Assembly (NCBI GenBank): GCA_028689545.1
Contig: JAQVCX010000003.1
Coordinates: forward strand, 32,716 to 96,715
Origin: Parabacteroides sp.
Lineage (GTDB): Bacteria; Bacteroidota; Bacteroidia; Bacteroidales; Tannerellaceae
Length of the DNA: 64,000 nucleotides
Direction: 5' to 3'
In this document: positions 1-8,660 of the stretch, in pieces
How the letters are laid out: every line of letters starts with the position of its first letter
How positions within the stretch are numbered: position 1 is the stretch's first letter
Position numbers and translations under genes: made by a program
Notes under the pieces: model-generated
Seen by the model: only the letters and a program-made list of their open reading frames with translations
Database searches by the model: none
What the model was told of the DNA's origin: nothing

Positions 1-1
1 C

Positions 2-571
2 AAGAACATGATCGCCTTGAGCGAGGTCCCGACAAGCGCCGAAGACCGATTGGATGAGATAGAAGCCAGCATGCAACACAAGAACTTATCCAAAGCCCGC
101 TCGTTCGGAGGAGATCTATCGCTCACCTATCAAATCCTACCTTCCTTGGCTGTCGGCGGAGGCTATAGCTATACGGATGCCAAGGCGCAATACACGGATG
201 ATCCGACCGACCCGAATTATATGCTCTATACCCCGATCAACGGTACCTCACTCCATAATGCCAATTGGAAACTGGCCTGGAACCATGCGTGGAAAAAGTA
301 TAAACTAGATGTCACCTTGTTCGGCCGCTACCAATCCACCCGCTTTTATATCACGGACGGCGATGGGAAAAGTTATCAGCTATGGCGATTGAATACCCGC
401 CATAACGTATTGAAAAAGAAGAAATGGAACCTCGATATCAATATCGGCATCGATAATATCTTCGATTATGTGGATCGCACCCCATTCGGCCGCCATCGAG
501 GGACCACCTCTCCCGGACGTACTTGGTACGCCTCCGTTATCGTGAAATTTCAGAATAAACACAAACTATAA
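2..571 (+). CDS. TonB-dependent receptor, C-terminal end (partial)
   Basis: Only the last 190 or so codons of an outer-membrane TonB-dependent receptor are present; the reading frame is open to the left edge, so the start lies outside the window. The visible part is beta-barrel: alternating aromatic strands, then NIFDYVDRTPFG and SPGRTWYASVIVKF, the typical last two strands ending in an aromatic-rich C-terminus. The end closely resembles that of the complete receptor at 2706-4889 (NLFDYVDDRPF, TPGRTYYVSLLVRF), so the two are paralogues. It is followed after 22 bp by a secreted CbiK-like chelatase, as its paralogue is, suggesting a duplicated receptor-chelatase pair for a tetrapyrrole or metal ligand. 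The ligand itself is inferred from that neighbour and from the cobalamin riboswitch on the paralogous operon. Confidence 0.9.
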   Translation, partial: KNMIALSEVPTSAEDRLDEIEASMQHKNLSKARSFGGDLSLTYQILPSLAVGGGYSYTDAKAQYTDDPTDPNYMLYTPINGTSLHNANWKLAWNHAWKKYKLDVTLFGRYQSTRFYITDGDGKSYQLWRLNTRHNVLKKKKWNLDINIGIDNIFDYVDRTPFGRHRGTTSPGRTWYASVIVKFQNKHKL

Positions 572-593
572 ACGATCTTAAAAGTCAAAAGCA

Positions 594-1691
594 ATGAACA
601 GATTTAAGTCCCTTTTGCTCGTGGCAAGTCTATTTGCCTCAAGCGCGGTTTTCACCTCCTGTGATAATGGAGACGACGACAACACCACAAACCCGGCGGA
701 AGAAGTCGTGAAGACAAGTAAGAAACATGACACGGCGATCTTGTTGTGTACGTTCGGTAGCACATTCAAGGAGTCTATCAAGACCTACGACGCGGCATTG
801 GCCGATTTCCAGAACGCGTTTCCCGACGCGGACATCTATCTATCGTTCACCTCCCGTACTTGCGTGAATCGTGTAGAGGCAGAGACCGGTATCGCACGTT
901 ATCAACCCGACCTTTGGCTGCAAGCCCTGGGAAATGCCGGTTACAAGAAGGTGGCGGTACAGTCCTTACACATCATCCCGGGTGAGGAATATCTAAGCTT
1001 GATGAATACGGACGTGAAGAAGAAATTCATGATCGAGTCTTTCCCGAGTGTTCAAGTCGTGAAAAGCCCTTGCCTGGTATACGACGAGGAGGATGTGGAG
1101 GCCGTAGCGAAAGTTCTATACGGTCATTACAGCGATAAATTGGCGAATAACAAAAACATCCTTTTATTAATGGGACATGGTAACCCGGATAAGAACTATA
1201 ACGCGAACACGAAGTACACGGAAACGGAAGAGGCCCTGCAAGCCTTGGCCGCCAACAAGAATGTATTCGTAGGTACCGTTGATTACGGAGATATGTTGTT
1301 CTGGCCGGAAGCAGGCGAGCCAAATCCGGAATGCGTATATTCCAAGCTAACCAAATACTGCGAGGATCATAACTTGAAACCGGAAGAGATCACGATCACC
1401 CTGGCTCCGTTCATGTCTATCGCCGGAGACCATGCGCATAATGACCTTTGGGGCATCGAGGAAGGTGACAACTTCAGCGCCGCCGCTCCTAACGCTGACG
1501 CTTGCTGGAGACTGAAACTATTGAAGATGGGCTTCAAGATCGACACGAAAGAAAGCCATAACGGAAGCTTAGAGAATTGCAAGATCATAGGCTTAGGCGA
1601 TTACGAGGCTGTCCGTCAGATCTGGGTGAACCACCTAAAAGCATTATATAATGACGCGAAGGCTTGGGAAACCGGAGAAGACTATCAATAA
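594..1691 (+). CDS. Secreted CbiK-like sirohydrochlorin cobaltochelatase (lipoprotein)
   Basis: A 365-residue member of the anaerobic cobaltochelatase (CbiK) family, which inserts cobalt into sirohydrochlorin. The N-terminus is a lipoprotein signal with lipobox FTSC (Cys23), so the enzyme is exported, unlike cytoplasmic CbiK but like the periplasmic CbiK of Desulfovibrio. The two metal-binding histidines expected in the family are visible: His195 in LMGHGNP and His280 in AGDHAHND. The first domain starts at about residue 45 (DTAILLCTFGS). It follows the receptor end by 22 bp and probably shares its transcript. A secreted chelatase cannot serve the cytoplasmic B12 pathway directly, so scavenging or remodelling of external tetrapyrroles or metal is more likely; that role is inferred. 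Fold assignment is secure, substrate is not. Confidence 0.85.
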   Translation: MNRFKSLLLVASLFASSAVFTSCDNGDDDNTTNPAEEVVKTSKKHDTAILLCTFGSTFKESIKTYDAALADFQNAFPDADIYLSFTSRTCVNRVEAETGIARYQPDLWLQALGNAGYKKVAVQSLHIIPGEEYLSLMNTDVKKKFMIESFPSVQVVKSPCLVYDEEDVEAVAKVLYGHYSDKLANNKNILLLMGHGNPDKNYNANTKYTETEEALQALAANKNVFVGTVDYGDMLFWPEAGEPNPECVYSKLTKYCEDHNLKPEEITITLAPFMSIAGDHAHNDLWGIEEGDNFSAAAPNADACWRLKLLKMGFKIDTKESHNGSLENCKIIGLGDYEAVRQIWVNHLKALYNDAKAWETGEDYQ

Positions 1692-1700
1692 TAATTGAGA

Positions 1701-1753
1701 ATGGAGCATTGAGAATTAGCTCAGTAAGTACACCCTAACGCTCAATGCTCCAT
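1701..1753. terminator. Inverted repeat between convergent genes
   Basis: A perfect 13-bp inverted repeat (atggagcattgag at 1701-1713, ctcaatgctccat at 1741-1753) lies between the two convergent chelatase genes. It could serve as a bidirectional terminator, although the loop is long (27 nt) and there is no clear T-tract. Confidence 0.5.
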
Positions 1754-1756
1754 CCC

Positions 1757-2686
1757 TCAGTGCGTATATAGTTTCTTCCGATCAAAAATAGTCGCTCGCT
1801 TATATTTCATGGCGAAACGAATATGATCGATAAATAAAGACCGGATCGCCGGATTCTCACCTAGAGGCTTCAAATAAATATCCACATCGAAACCCTGCTG
1901 ACGCAATCCTTTCTGCCAGAAATCCGTAACCGTGTTTTCCGTACCTCGAATCAGTACGAACATAAAAGGGATCAACTGCACACGCTTATGACCGGCTTGG
2001 CGCATTTGCTCACCCACATCCTCGATCGTAGGGAAACCCTCACGGGTTCCGGCATAATAATCTTTCATTCCCTTGGTCTGAAACATATAGCTCAATTTCG
2101 CATAAGCCGAGTTGCTGGCATGATAAGTTCCGTGCGCCACCAGTAATTTAGCCCCCTTCTTAGACACTCCGGCAGGAGAGGAAACCGCTTTCATCACCGC
2201 CTCGTAATCAGTGTCGTCATATAGCAAGGGATTGCCCACCCGTAAATCCTTAAACAGGCCTTTCCGCTGTTCCGCCTCTTTACGGATCGCTTCCATCTCT
2301 ACACCCTCTATAATGATAGTCGGCTGGATGATCACATGGGTAAACCCTTGATCACGCAACTCTACCAAGGCATCCGCCGGCAACTGTACCCAGACACCTT
2401 GCGCCCTCAACCGGCTCACCACGCTACGAGCGCTATAAGCCTGCCGAACCTCCACGCCCGGGAAAGCCTCCTTGACACGCTTGTTCATCACATCGAGTAC
2501 TTGGGTACGAGCTTCCGGGTAAGCACTCCCGAAATGTACCATCAAGATCGCTAACTTATCTCCCTTTTCCATGCTCTCCCGGATATCGGAAGCGTAAAAC
2601 TCCCGCCCGGGTTTCGCCCATAACGAACAGGCGAGCCCAAGCAGGAGTGAACAAACAAACATGGATTGTAAAAATCTCCTATACAT
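1757..2686 (-). CDS. Secreted CbiK-like protein with altered metal site
   Basis: A 309-residue paralogue of the chelatase at 594-1691, with an N-terminal signal (residues 1-24, ending SLWA) and the CbiK two-domain layout: KLAILMVHFGS near residue 44, then LLVAHGTYH with His185 matching the first metal-site histidine. The second site differs. Where the neighbour has AGDHAHND, this protein reads IRGTENTVTDF (about 247-256), placing Glu250 where the family histidine should be and leaving no histidine in the segment. Chelatase activity may therefore be lost or changed, for example to tetrapyrrole binding or another metal. It lies 19 bp downstream of a TonB-dependent receptor and behind a cobalamin riboswitch, so it should be made when B12 is scarce. 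Family assignment is firm; function is open. Confidence 0.8.
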   Translation of the reverse strand: MYRRFLQSMFVCSLLLGLACSLWAKPGREFYASDIRESMEKGDKLAILMVHFGSAYPEARTQVLDVMNKRVKEAFPGVEVRQAYSARSVVSRLRAQGVWVQLPADALVELRDQGFTHVIIQPTIIIEGVEMEAIRKEAEQRKGLFKDLRVGNPLLYDDTDYEAVMKAVSSPAGVSKKGAKLLVAHGTYHASNSAYAKLSYMFQTKGMKDYYAGTREGFPTIEDVGEQMRQAGHKRVQLIPFMFVLIRGTENTVTDFWQKGLRQQGFDVDIYLKPLGENPAIRSLFIDHIRFAMKYKRATIFDRKKLYTH

Positions 2687-2705
2687 TATTATATTAGTTG
2701 ACTGT

Positions 2706-4889
2706 TTACTGCTTGAAACGGACCAGGAGGCTGACGTAATAGGTACGGCCCGGGGTCAATGTCGCATAATTGTAATTGAAAGGACGATCGTCTACATAAT
2801 CAAAAAGGTTCTCGATGCCTACGCCCGGTTCCAGCAAGAAATCGCCGGCTCTAAACGTATGGCTCGTATTGAGGTTCCACAAGGAATACTTCGGCGCGTA
2901 TCCATAAGAAGTAGAATAACGTTCCCCTTGGATACGTCCGTTAAAATTCACGTTCAGCTTATACTTGTTCCACGTATGAGACCACATAGCCGCTACCGTA
3001 CCACTATGCTTGACGGTCTTATCCAAAGGCTCATCCTCATATACGTTCTTTCCATCCATGAAACTATAGCCACCATTCAAGGTAAAGCCCGCTCCCAGAT
3101 AGCTATTGAAGGTTACGTTAATACCTTTGATCTTCGCTTTATCGATATTCGCGCGCATCTGTACCTCGTCATAGTCCGTACCATGAGCGGCGTTATAAGC
3201 ATCCCGTTCCGACGTATCCAACATCTTATAGTTGATCATGCTACGTACGTTATTCATGAAAGCGGATACGGACAAAGAGAAATAGCGCATCGTATATTCG
3301 GCGCTCAACGTGAAGTTGTCGCTCTTCTCCGGGTCCAGATCCGGATTACCGATCGTAAGGCGAGTCGCCCCGGAGGCTTTCTTCTCCGATTCCGTATACA
3401 ACTCCTTCAATTCGGGTGTACGGAAACCGGACGCATACGATCCACGGAAATTAAAACCGCCTATCTTATACAGCAAAGCCACGTTAGGAGTGGCGTAACT
3501 CTTAAAGTTCTGATGGTAAATATAGCGCAAGCCCGCATACGCCTGGAAATGCTCATTGATATTGATCTCGTCTTGCGCATAAAGAGCGGTCGTGTACATA
3601 CTTTTACCCGTTATGTTATCCGTCTCGCTACTCAGCGACTCCTTGATGAACTCCGCGCCTGCCGAGAGCTTATTATACTTACCCAAACGGAAGATTCCTT
3701 TGACATTCAAGTTATGGTAATGAATCCGCTTCGTCATATCGCTCTCTCCGCTTTTCTTTCCATCAAAGAAGTCCTTATACGTACTATGATTGTCCGACAG
3801 ATAATCCGCGTTCAAGTAAGAGTTCTTATTAATCATGTACTGAGCGCCCGCCCCGTAAGTGAACGTCTCTTTCCGCAAATCATAGTTGGTCGTATTCACT
3901 TTATCCATTGGCATCGGACGATCGCTGGAACGCCCGAAGAAAGCACCCCGCGCATAAAAAGACAAACGATCCGTAGCGTCGTACGTGAAACGCTGGTTGA
4001 CCACGTTCCGGTGGAATCCCTCGGACGCTTGCTTATTGGTAGAGACCAGCTCCCCTTTGCTCTCCGTATAGGGATTCAATTGCCAACCATCGGCCCGTTG
4101 ATATTGATAAGAAGTATACGAACCGAACTTCCCGACATTCACGTCCGCATTGACCGATTGCAAGAATTGGTTCTTGCTACCATAACGGCTATTGCTCGTC
4201 ACGTTCACCTTATTGCGGGAATCATCCGTGATGATATTGATAACGCCGGCTATCGCGTCGCTACCATACAAAGCGGAAGCCGCCCCGTTCAATATCTCTA
4301 CCCGCTTCACGTTAGACATATCGATACGGGAATAGGTGTCATCGCCGGCCAAACGCTTGCCGTTTTCCAAGATAACCACGTATTTCTCCGTCAATCCGTT
4401 CATGTTCATCGTAGCGCCCTGTCCGTTTTCCATAAATACGATACTCGGATTCAGCTTGGTCATCGCGTCCTGGAAATTGGTTACGCTCGCCTCTTTCAAG
4501 TCTTTTCCCGTAAGCACTTTCACGGGAATAGGGGAATTACTCATACGACGGTGCGAACCGGTACCGGTCACCACCACCTGGTCGATATTCACATACTTTT
4601 CTCTCAGCCTAATAACGACATCTTTTTCCGAGTGATCCGTTTGATACACACCCTGCTCATAGCCTAGGTAAGTCACACGGATACGATGGCTACCATCGGG
4701 AAGGTTCAACTCAAACTTCCCGCCGGCATCCGTAGTCGTACCATTTAATGATTCCGACACACGGATATTCGCGCCCGGGATCGGCTCATTACTATCATCC
4801 ACGACTTTACCCTGTAAACGTACCTGCGCAAAGGATACGCTTATCGCACAACTTACCGCTAAAGCCGCGCACAAACACTTTCTTCTCAT
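2706..4889 (-). CDS. TonB-dependent receptor, B12-riboswitch controlled
   Basis: A complete 727-residue outer-membrane receptor. In order: signal peptide (1-21, ending SFA), a carboxypeptidase-regulatory-like domain (about 23-95, LQGKVVDDSNEPIPGANI), a TonB-box-like stretch (IDQVVVTGTG), a plug domain (about 110-225, with EILNGAASALYGSDA and GVINIIT), then a 22-strand-type barrel ending TPGRTYYVSLLVRFKQ. Transcription should start at the minus-strand TACTTTTG box at 5132-5139 and run through a cobalamin riboswitch before the gene, implying uptake of a corrinoid or related ligand when B12 is low. The next gene, 19 bp on, is a CbiK-like secreted protein. The barrel is distinct from the BtuB-like receptor at 8661, so a different corrinoid, precursor or metal chelate is possible. 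Confidence 0.88.
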   Translation of the reverse strand: MRRKCLCAALAVSCAISVSFAQVRLQGKVVDDSNEPIPGANIRVSESLNGTTTDAGGKFELNLPDGSHRIRVTYLGYEQGVYQTDHSEKDVVIRLREKYVNIDQVVVTGTGSHRRMSNSPIPVKVLTGKDLKEASVTNFQDAMTKLNPSIVFMENGQGATMNMNGLTEKYVVILENGKRLAGDDTYSRIDMSNVKRVEILNGAASALYGSDAIAGVINIITDDSRNKVNVTSNSRYGSKNQFLQSVNADVNVGKFGSYTSYQYQRADGWQLNPYTESKGELVSTNKQASEGFHRNVVNQRFTYDATDRLSFYARGAFFGRSSDRPMPMDKVNTTNYDLRKETFTYGAGAQYMINKNSYLNADYLSDNHSTYKDFFDGKKSGESDMTKRIHYHNLNVKGIFRLGKYNKLSAGAEFIKESLSSETDNITGKSMYTTALYAQDEININEHFQAYAGLRYIYHQNFKSYATPNVALLYKIGGFNFRGSYASGFRTPELKELYTESEKKASGATRLTIGNPDLDPEKSDNFTLSAEYTMRYFSLSVSAFMNNVRSMINYKMLDTSERDAYNAAHGTDYDEVQMRANIDKAKIKGINVTFNSYLGAGFTLNGGYSFMDGKNVYEDEPLDKTVKHSGTVAAMWSHTWNKYKLNVNFNGRIQGERYSTSYGYAPKYSLWNLNTSHTFRAGDFLLEPGVGIENLFDYVDDRPFNYNYATLTPGRTYYVSLLVRFKQ

Positions 4890-4950
4890 AAACGATTTAT
4901 TATTATGTATATTTCCGCTTTCCTGACCCCGAGAAAAACAGCAATAAAAG

Positions 4951-5128
4951 CGTTTGGCAGGTTTCCTGACTTACCTCTTAGAAAACGGCCTTCCCGTCTT
5001 TCACCGACAGTGGCATAAGAAATGTTTTCTACTTTACAAAGGCTTACAGTAGCGGGCACTGCTCCGGATTCGCACCGGATTCCCTCTTTATGACAAAACC
5101 GGATGGTTGTACGTCATCACCAAAACGG
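4951..5128 (-). promoter_or_regulatory. Cobalamin riboswitch (minus strand)
   Basis: Read on the minus strand, the leader holds the conserved B12-box core (gaatccggtgcgaatcc, then gcccgctactgtaagcc), a gccactg element, gggaaggc, and the closing gtcaggaaacctgcc. This is the canonical order of a cobalamin riboswitch aptamer. It lies between the promoter at 5132-5139 and the receptor start at 4889. Binding of cobalamin normally lowers expression of the gene behind it. Confidence 0.93.
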
Positions 5129-5131
5129 AGG

Positions 5132-5139
5132 CAAAAGTA
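5132..5139 (-). promoter_or_regulatory. Bacteroidetes -7 promoter box
   Basis: Minus-strand TACTTTTG matches the TAnnTTTG -7 consensus and lies just upstream of the riboswitch, so transcription would begin at its 5' edge. Confidence 0.6.
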
Positions 5140-5360
5140 TGAATTATTTTATATAAACAAAAATATATATCGACTTATGTATTTTAAAAGCCTTACAAAG
5201 AGAATCTTGTAATACATATAAGTACGAAAGAGAAAAGAAGAATAACCGAACAAAGAAGAAAGTTTCCTAAAACAATTCTCAATACATTGCATATAAACTG
5301 ATTAACATTATTTAATCAGCATAAAGTTTTCCAAAAAGAAAATCATCCAGAGTAATGAGA

Positions 5361-5368
5361 TACCTTCG
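5361..5368 (+). promoter_or_regulatory. Possible -7 promoter box of nrdD
   Basis: TACCTTCG, one base from the TAnnTTTG consensus, lies 33 bp before the nrdD start. The rest of the AT-rich stretch 5140-5400 shows no gene. Confidence 0.4.
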
Positions 5369-5400
5369 CGCCTATAATCAATCACAAATTAATCGACATC

Positions 5401-7608
5401 ATGATACAGACAATTGTTAAACGAGACGGGCGTATCGTTGGCTTCAACGAGGAGAAGATAGCTACCGCTATCCGCAAGGCCATGTTGCATACAGACAAGG
5501 GAGAGGACATGCAACTGATCCGCCAGATCACAGACCATATCTCTTTCAAGGGAGAACCTCAAATGACCGTAGAGGCTATTCAAGATGCCGTGGAATTGGA
5601 GCTGATGGCCAGTAGCCGGAAGGATGTAGCGCAGAAATATATCGCTTACCGCAATCAGCGAAGCGTAGCCCGCAAGGCGAAAACACGGGATATGTTCTTG
5701 GAGATTATCAATATCAAATCCAACGATATCACCCGTGAGAACGCGAACATGAACGCCGATACACCCGCCGGCATGATGATGAAATTCTCCAGCGAGACCA
5801 CCAAGCCGTTTGTCGATGACTATTTATTGAGCGAGGAGGTCAAGGAAGCCTTGTCTAACAACTATCTCCATATTCATGATAAAGATTATTATCCGACTAA
5901 AAGCTTGACTTGCGTACAACACCCGCTGGATCACATCCTGAAACACGGTTTCTCCGCCGGCCATGGCGAATCACGCCCGGCCAAACGGATCGAGACCGCC
6001 AGCATCCTTGGCTGTATCTCCCTGGAGACCGCCCAAAACGAGATGCATGGCGGACAGGCGATACCGGCGTTCGACTTCTACCTCGCCCCTTACGTACGTA
6101 ACAGCTTTATCGAGGAAGTAAAGACCCTAGAGGATTTATACGGACAAGACTTCTCCCACTTATACAATAAGCCTATCGACGATTTCCTGACACAGACCTT
6201 GGATGGATTAAGCGGCGATAAACGCGTCATGCAACATGCCATCAACCGCACGGTAAGCCGTGTACACCAATCGATGGAGGCTTTTATCCATAATATGAAC
6301 ACGATCCATTCCCGCGGGGGCAACCAGGTGGTATTCAGCTCCATCAATTATGGGACCGATACCTCGGCGGAAGGTCGTTGCATCATCCGGGAGTTATTAA
6401 AAAGCACGTACAGAGGCGTAGGCAACGGCGAGACCGCTATCTTCCCGATCCAGATATGGAAAAAGAAACGAGGCGTAAGCTATCTGCCGGAAGACCGCAA
6501 CTACGATCTTTACCAACTGGCTTGCAAGGTCACCGCCCGTCGCTTCTTCCCGAACTTCTTGAATCTTGACGCCACCTTCAACCAAAGCGAGAATTGGAAA
6601 GCGGACGATCCCGAGCGCTATATCCACGAGGTAGCTACCATGGGATGCCGTACCCGTGTATTCGAGAATCGTTTCGGGCCGAAGACTTCTATCGGACGAG
6701 GTAATATCTCTTTCTCCACGATCAATATCGTGCGATTGGCTATCGAGTGCATGCGGGTGGAGAAGCAGGAAGAGCGCATCGCCCTGTTTTTCGCCAAACT
6801 AGATCAGATGCTGGAGCTTACGGCTCGTCAGTTGCATGAGCGTATGGAGTTCCAGAAGACCGCTTATGCGAAGCAATTCCCCTTGCTGATGTCTTCCTTG
6901 TGGTTGGGTTCGGAGAAGTTGAGCCCCAACGACTCGATCGCCCCGGTTATCAACCAAGGTACCTTGGGTATCGGCTTTATCGGACTGGCCGAATGCTTGG
7001 TGGCCCTTACCGGCAAGCATCATGGCGAAGACGAGGATTCGCAGGCCTTGGGCGTAAGGATCGTTACGTATATGCGGGATTGCGCCAACCAATTCTCCGA
7101 TCGATACCAACACAATTATAGCGTATTGGCGACTCCGGCCGAAGGTTTGTCCGGCAAGTTCACGGGAAGAGATCGTGAGGAATTCGGATCGCTTCCGGGC
7201 ATCACGGATCGGGATTATTACACGAACTCTAATCACGTCCCGGTCTATTATAAGTGCAGCGCCCGTCATAAGGCCGAAGTGGAAGCTCCTTATCATGACC
7301 TGACCCGGGGCGGCCATATCTTCTACGTGGAGATGGATGGCGACGCTACCCATAACCCCGAAGCGATCATGCGTGTCGTGGATATGATGGATAAATACAA
7401 TATCGGATACGGTTCCGTGAACCATAACCGAAACCGTTGCCTGGATTGTGGCTACGAGAACTCCACCCCGAATCTGGAAGCCTGCCCCAAATGCGGCAGC
7501 AAGCATCTGGATAAGCTGCAACGCATCACCGGTTATCTGGTAGGAACCACCGACCGCTGGAACAAGGCCAAGCTATCCGAGCTAAACGACCGCGTGACCC
7601 ACAACTAA
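5401..7608 (+). CDS. nrdD: Anaerobic ribonucleoside-triphosphate reductase
   Basis: A 735-residue class III ribonucleotide reductase, which makes deoxynucleoside triphosphates under anaerobic conditions using a glycyl radical. An ATP-cone regulatory domain is at the N-terminus (about 3-90, VKRDGRIVGFNEEKI). The catalytic barrel follows, with YLHIHDKDYYP and MGCRTRV. Near the C-terminus is a four-cysteine zinc site (CLDCGYEN and CPKCGS), and then the glycyl-radical loop RITGYLVG, with Gly711 the likely radical residue. The length is usual for the family. The activase gene nrdG follows after 34 bp. This enzyme does not need B12, which is worth noting given its position between two B12-controlled operons, though no shared regulation is visible. 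Confidence 0.96.
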   Translation: MIQTIVKRDGRIVGFNEEKIATAIRKAMLHTDKGEDMQLIRQITDHISFKGEPQMTVEAIQDAVELELMASSRKDVAQKYIAYRNQRSVARKAKTRDMFLEIINIKSNDITRENANMNADTPAGMMMKFSSETTKPFVDDYLLSEEVKEALSNNYLHIHDKDYYPTKSLTCVQHPLDHILKHGFSAGHGESRPAKRIETASILGCISLETAQNEMHGGQAIPAFDFYLAPYVRNSFIEEVKTLEDLYGQDFSHLYNKPIDDFLTQTLDGLSGDKRVMQHAINRTVSRVHQSMEAFIHNMNTIHSRGGNQVVFSSINYGTDTSAEGRCIIRELLKSTYRGVGNGETAIFPIQIWKKKRGVSYLPEDRNYDLYQLACKVTARRFFPNFLNLDATFNQSENWKADDPERYIHEVATMGCRTRVFENRFGPKTSIGRGNISFSTINIVRLAIECMRVEKQEERIALFFAKLDQMLELTARQLHERMEFQKTAYAKQFPLLMSSLWLGSEKLSPNDSIAPVINQGTLGIGFIGLAECLVALTGKHHGEDEDSQALGVRIVTYMRDCANQFSDRYQHNYSVLATPAEGLSGKFTGRDREEFGSLPGITDRDYYTNSNHVPVYYKCSARHKAEVEAPYHDLTRGGHIFYVEMDGDATHNPEAIMRVVDMMDKYNIGYGSVNHNRNRCLDCGYENSTPNLEACPKCGSKHLDKLQRITGYLVGTTDRWNKAKLSELNDRVTHN

Positions 7609-7639
7609 CTGTCAACTATCAACTGTCAACTATCAACTA
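7609..7639 (+). repeat. Heptamer tandem repeat between nrdD and nrdG
   Basis: Four copies of a TRTCAAC heptamer (two identical 14-bp units, 7610-7637) fill the whole spacer between the nrdD stop and the nrdG start. Slippage here would alter the spacing and leader of nrdG. Confidence 0.7.
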
Positions 7640-7642
7640 ATC

Positions 7643-8143
7643 ATGTTGTCTATCATAGATATCATCGAAGATACCACCGTAGACGGTCCGGGATTCCGGA
7701 CCGCCATCTACGCGGCGGGTTGCCCGAACCAATGCCCGGGTTGCCATAACCCCGAATCGTGGGACATCCATAAAGGGAAGAAAGTAAGAACGGAAGAGAT
7801 CGTGGAGAAAGTATTGGCCGACGAGTTCGCCAACGTCACCTTCAGCGGTGGAGACCCCATGTTCCAGCCCGAAGGTTTCACCGAGGTGGCCAAGGCGATC
7901 AAGGACAAAAGCCGGAAGACGATCTGGTGCTACACGGGATATAAATTCGAGGACCTCATCCAAAACCCGGCGCAAGCCGCCTTATTGTCTTACATCGACG
8001 TATTGGTGGACGGCCGCTACAAGCAAGCCCTCCGAGACGAAAGCCTTCTATTCCGTGGAAGCAGCAACCAGCGGCTGATCGACGTACAAGCCTCTCTAAA
8101 TCAAAAGAAAGTCGTAACGTATCAGTACGACCCTTTCCTTTAA
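7643..8143 (+). CDS. nrdG: Anaerobic ribonucleotide reductase-activating protein
   Basis: A 166-residue radical SAM activase that generates the glycyl radical on NrdD. The cluster-binding cysteines are Cys27, Cys31 and Cys34 in GCPNQCPGCHN, the CxxxCxxC pattern of the family. The SAM-binding TFSGGDP motif follows at about residue 55. The N-terminal DTTVDGPGFRT is typical. Length is normal. It sits 34 bp behind nrdD on the same strand, separated only by the heptamer repeat, and is almost certainly co-transcribed with it. Confidence 0.95.
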   Translation: MLSIIDIIEDTTVDGPGFRTAIYAAGCPNQCPGCHNPESWDIHKGKKVRTEEIVEKVLADEFANVTFSGGDPMFQPEGFTEVAKAIKDKSRKTIWCYTGYKFEDLIQNPAQAALLSYIDVLVDGRYKQALRDESLLFRGSSNQRLIDVQASLNQKKVVTYQYDPFL

Positions 8144-8234
8144 GGCACGCACATACATAGATTCTTGTACGGAACAAGGAATAAACATCCGCCCTCTTAC
8201 CCATAAAGAGAATCACATCAGTATCTATCTTATA

Positions 8235-8318
8235 AATCACGACGTGGTCTGTACAGATCACGCCATGGTTTATACAGACCACGACGTGAATTGTACAGAC
8301 CACGTCGTGATCTGTACA
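8235..8318. repeat. Cluster of four 21-bp degenerate tandem units
   Basis: Four consecutive 21-bp units (8235-8255, 8256-8276, 8277-8297, 8298-8318). Each ends in tgtaca or tataca and starts with a 15-bp near-palindromic core built on cacgacgtg-like sequence. Unit 4 core (gaccacgtcgtgatc) is nearly the reverse complement of unit 1 core. No gene lies in 8144-8400; this cluster, then the promoter at 8401, is all that is seen. Confidence 0.75.
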
Positions 8319-8400
8319 ATAGAAGTATATCCGACGAAGAATATAGAAGCATCCAAATAATTATTCTTACTGAAGTAAGACGGATATTAACTTGATTTCA

Positions 8401-8408
8401 TATCTTTG
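8401..8408 (+). promoter_or_regulatory. -7 promoter box of the btuB operon
   Basis: TATCTTTG is an exact TAnnTTTG match placed directly before the cobalamin riboswitch. Confidence 0.65.
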
Positions 8409-8409
8409 C

Positions 8410-8592
8410 CTCGAATTGGTTTCGTACGCTCGTTCGGGCATACGGATTAAAAGGGAATCAGGTGTAAATCCTGAACAGTCCCGTTGCTGTGAAGCTCTAT
8501 TTCAAACATTCCGGAAACACTTTCGCCACTGGTATATAAGGATATATACCGGGAAGGCTTTCGGGATGGGAGTCAGTCAGAAGACCTGCCAA
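8410..8592 (+). promoter_or_regulatory. Cobalamin riboswitch upstream of btuB
   Basis: The conserved elements appear in order: ttcgggcatacggatt, aaaagggaatcaggtg, cagtcccgttgctgtgaag, cgccactg, cgggaaggc and gtcagaagacctgcc. Downstream, gtacgaa (about 8630) could pair back with ttcgtac (about 8421), a possible expression-platform pairing. It precedes a BtuB-type receptor, as expected. Confidence 0.95.
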
Positions 8593-8660
8593 TTAGGGAG
8601 AAGTCGTTCGCGAGGACAGAGCGGCTTGGTACGAATCATTTTCTAAACAGGTTTTAAATA

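Noticed and set aside
2661..4667. Long plus-strand open frame (668 codons) opposite the TonB-dependent receptor
   Set aside because: It mirrors the receptor gene, has no recognisable domain, signal or start context, and is a by-product of codon bias on the other strand.
6799..7521. 240-codon minus-strand frame inside nrdD
   Set aside because: Antisense shadow of the conserved NrdD C-terminal region.
8235..8318. CRISPR array interpretation of the 21-23-bp tandem clusters
   Set aside because: Units are contiguous with no unique spacers, the repeats are degenerate, and no cas genes are present.
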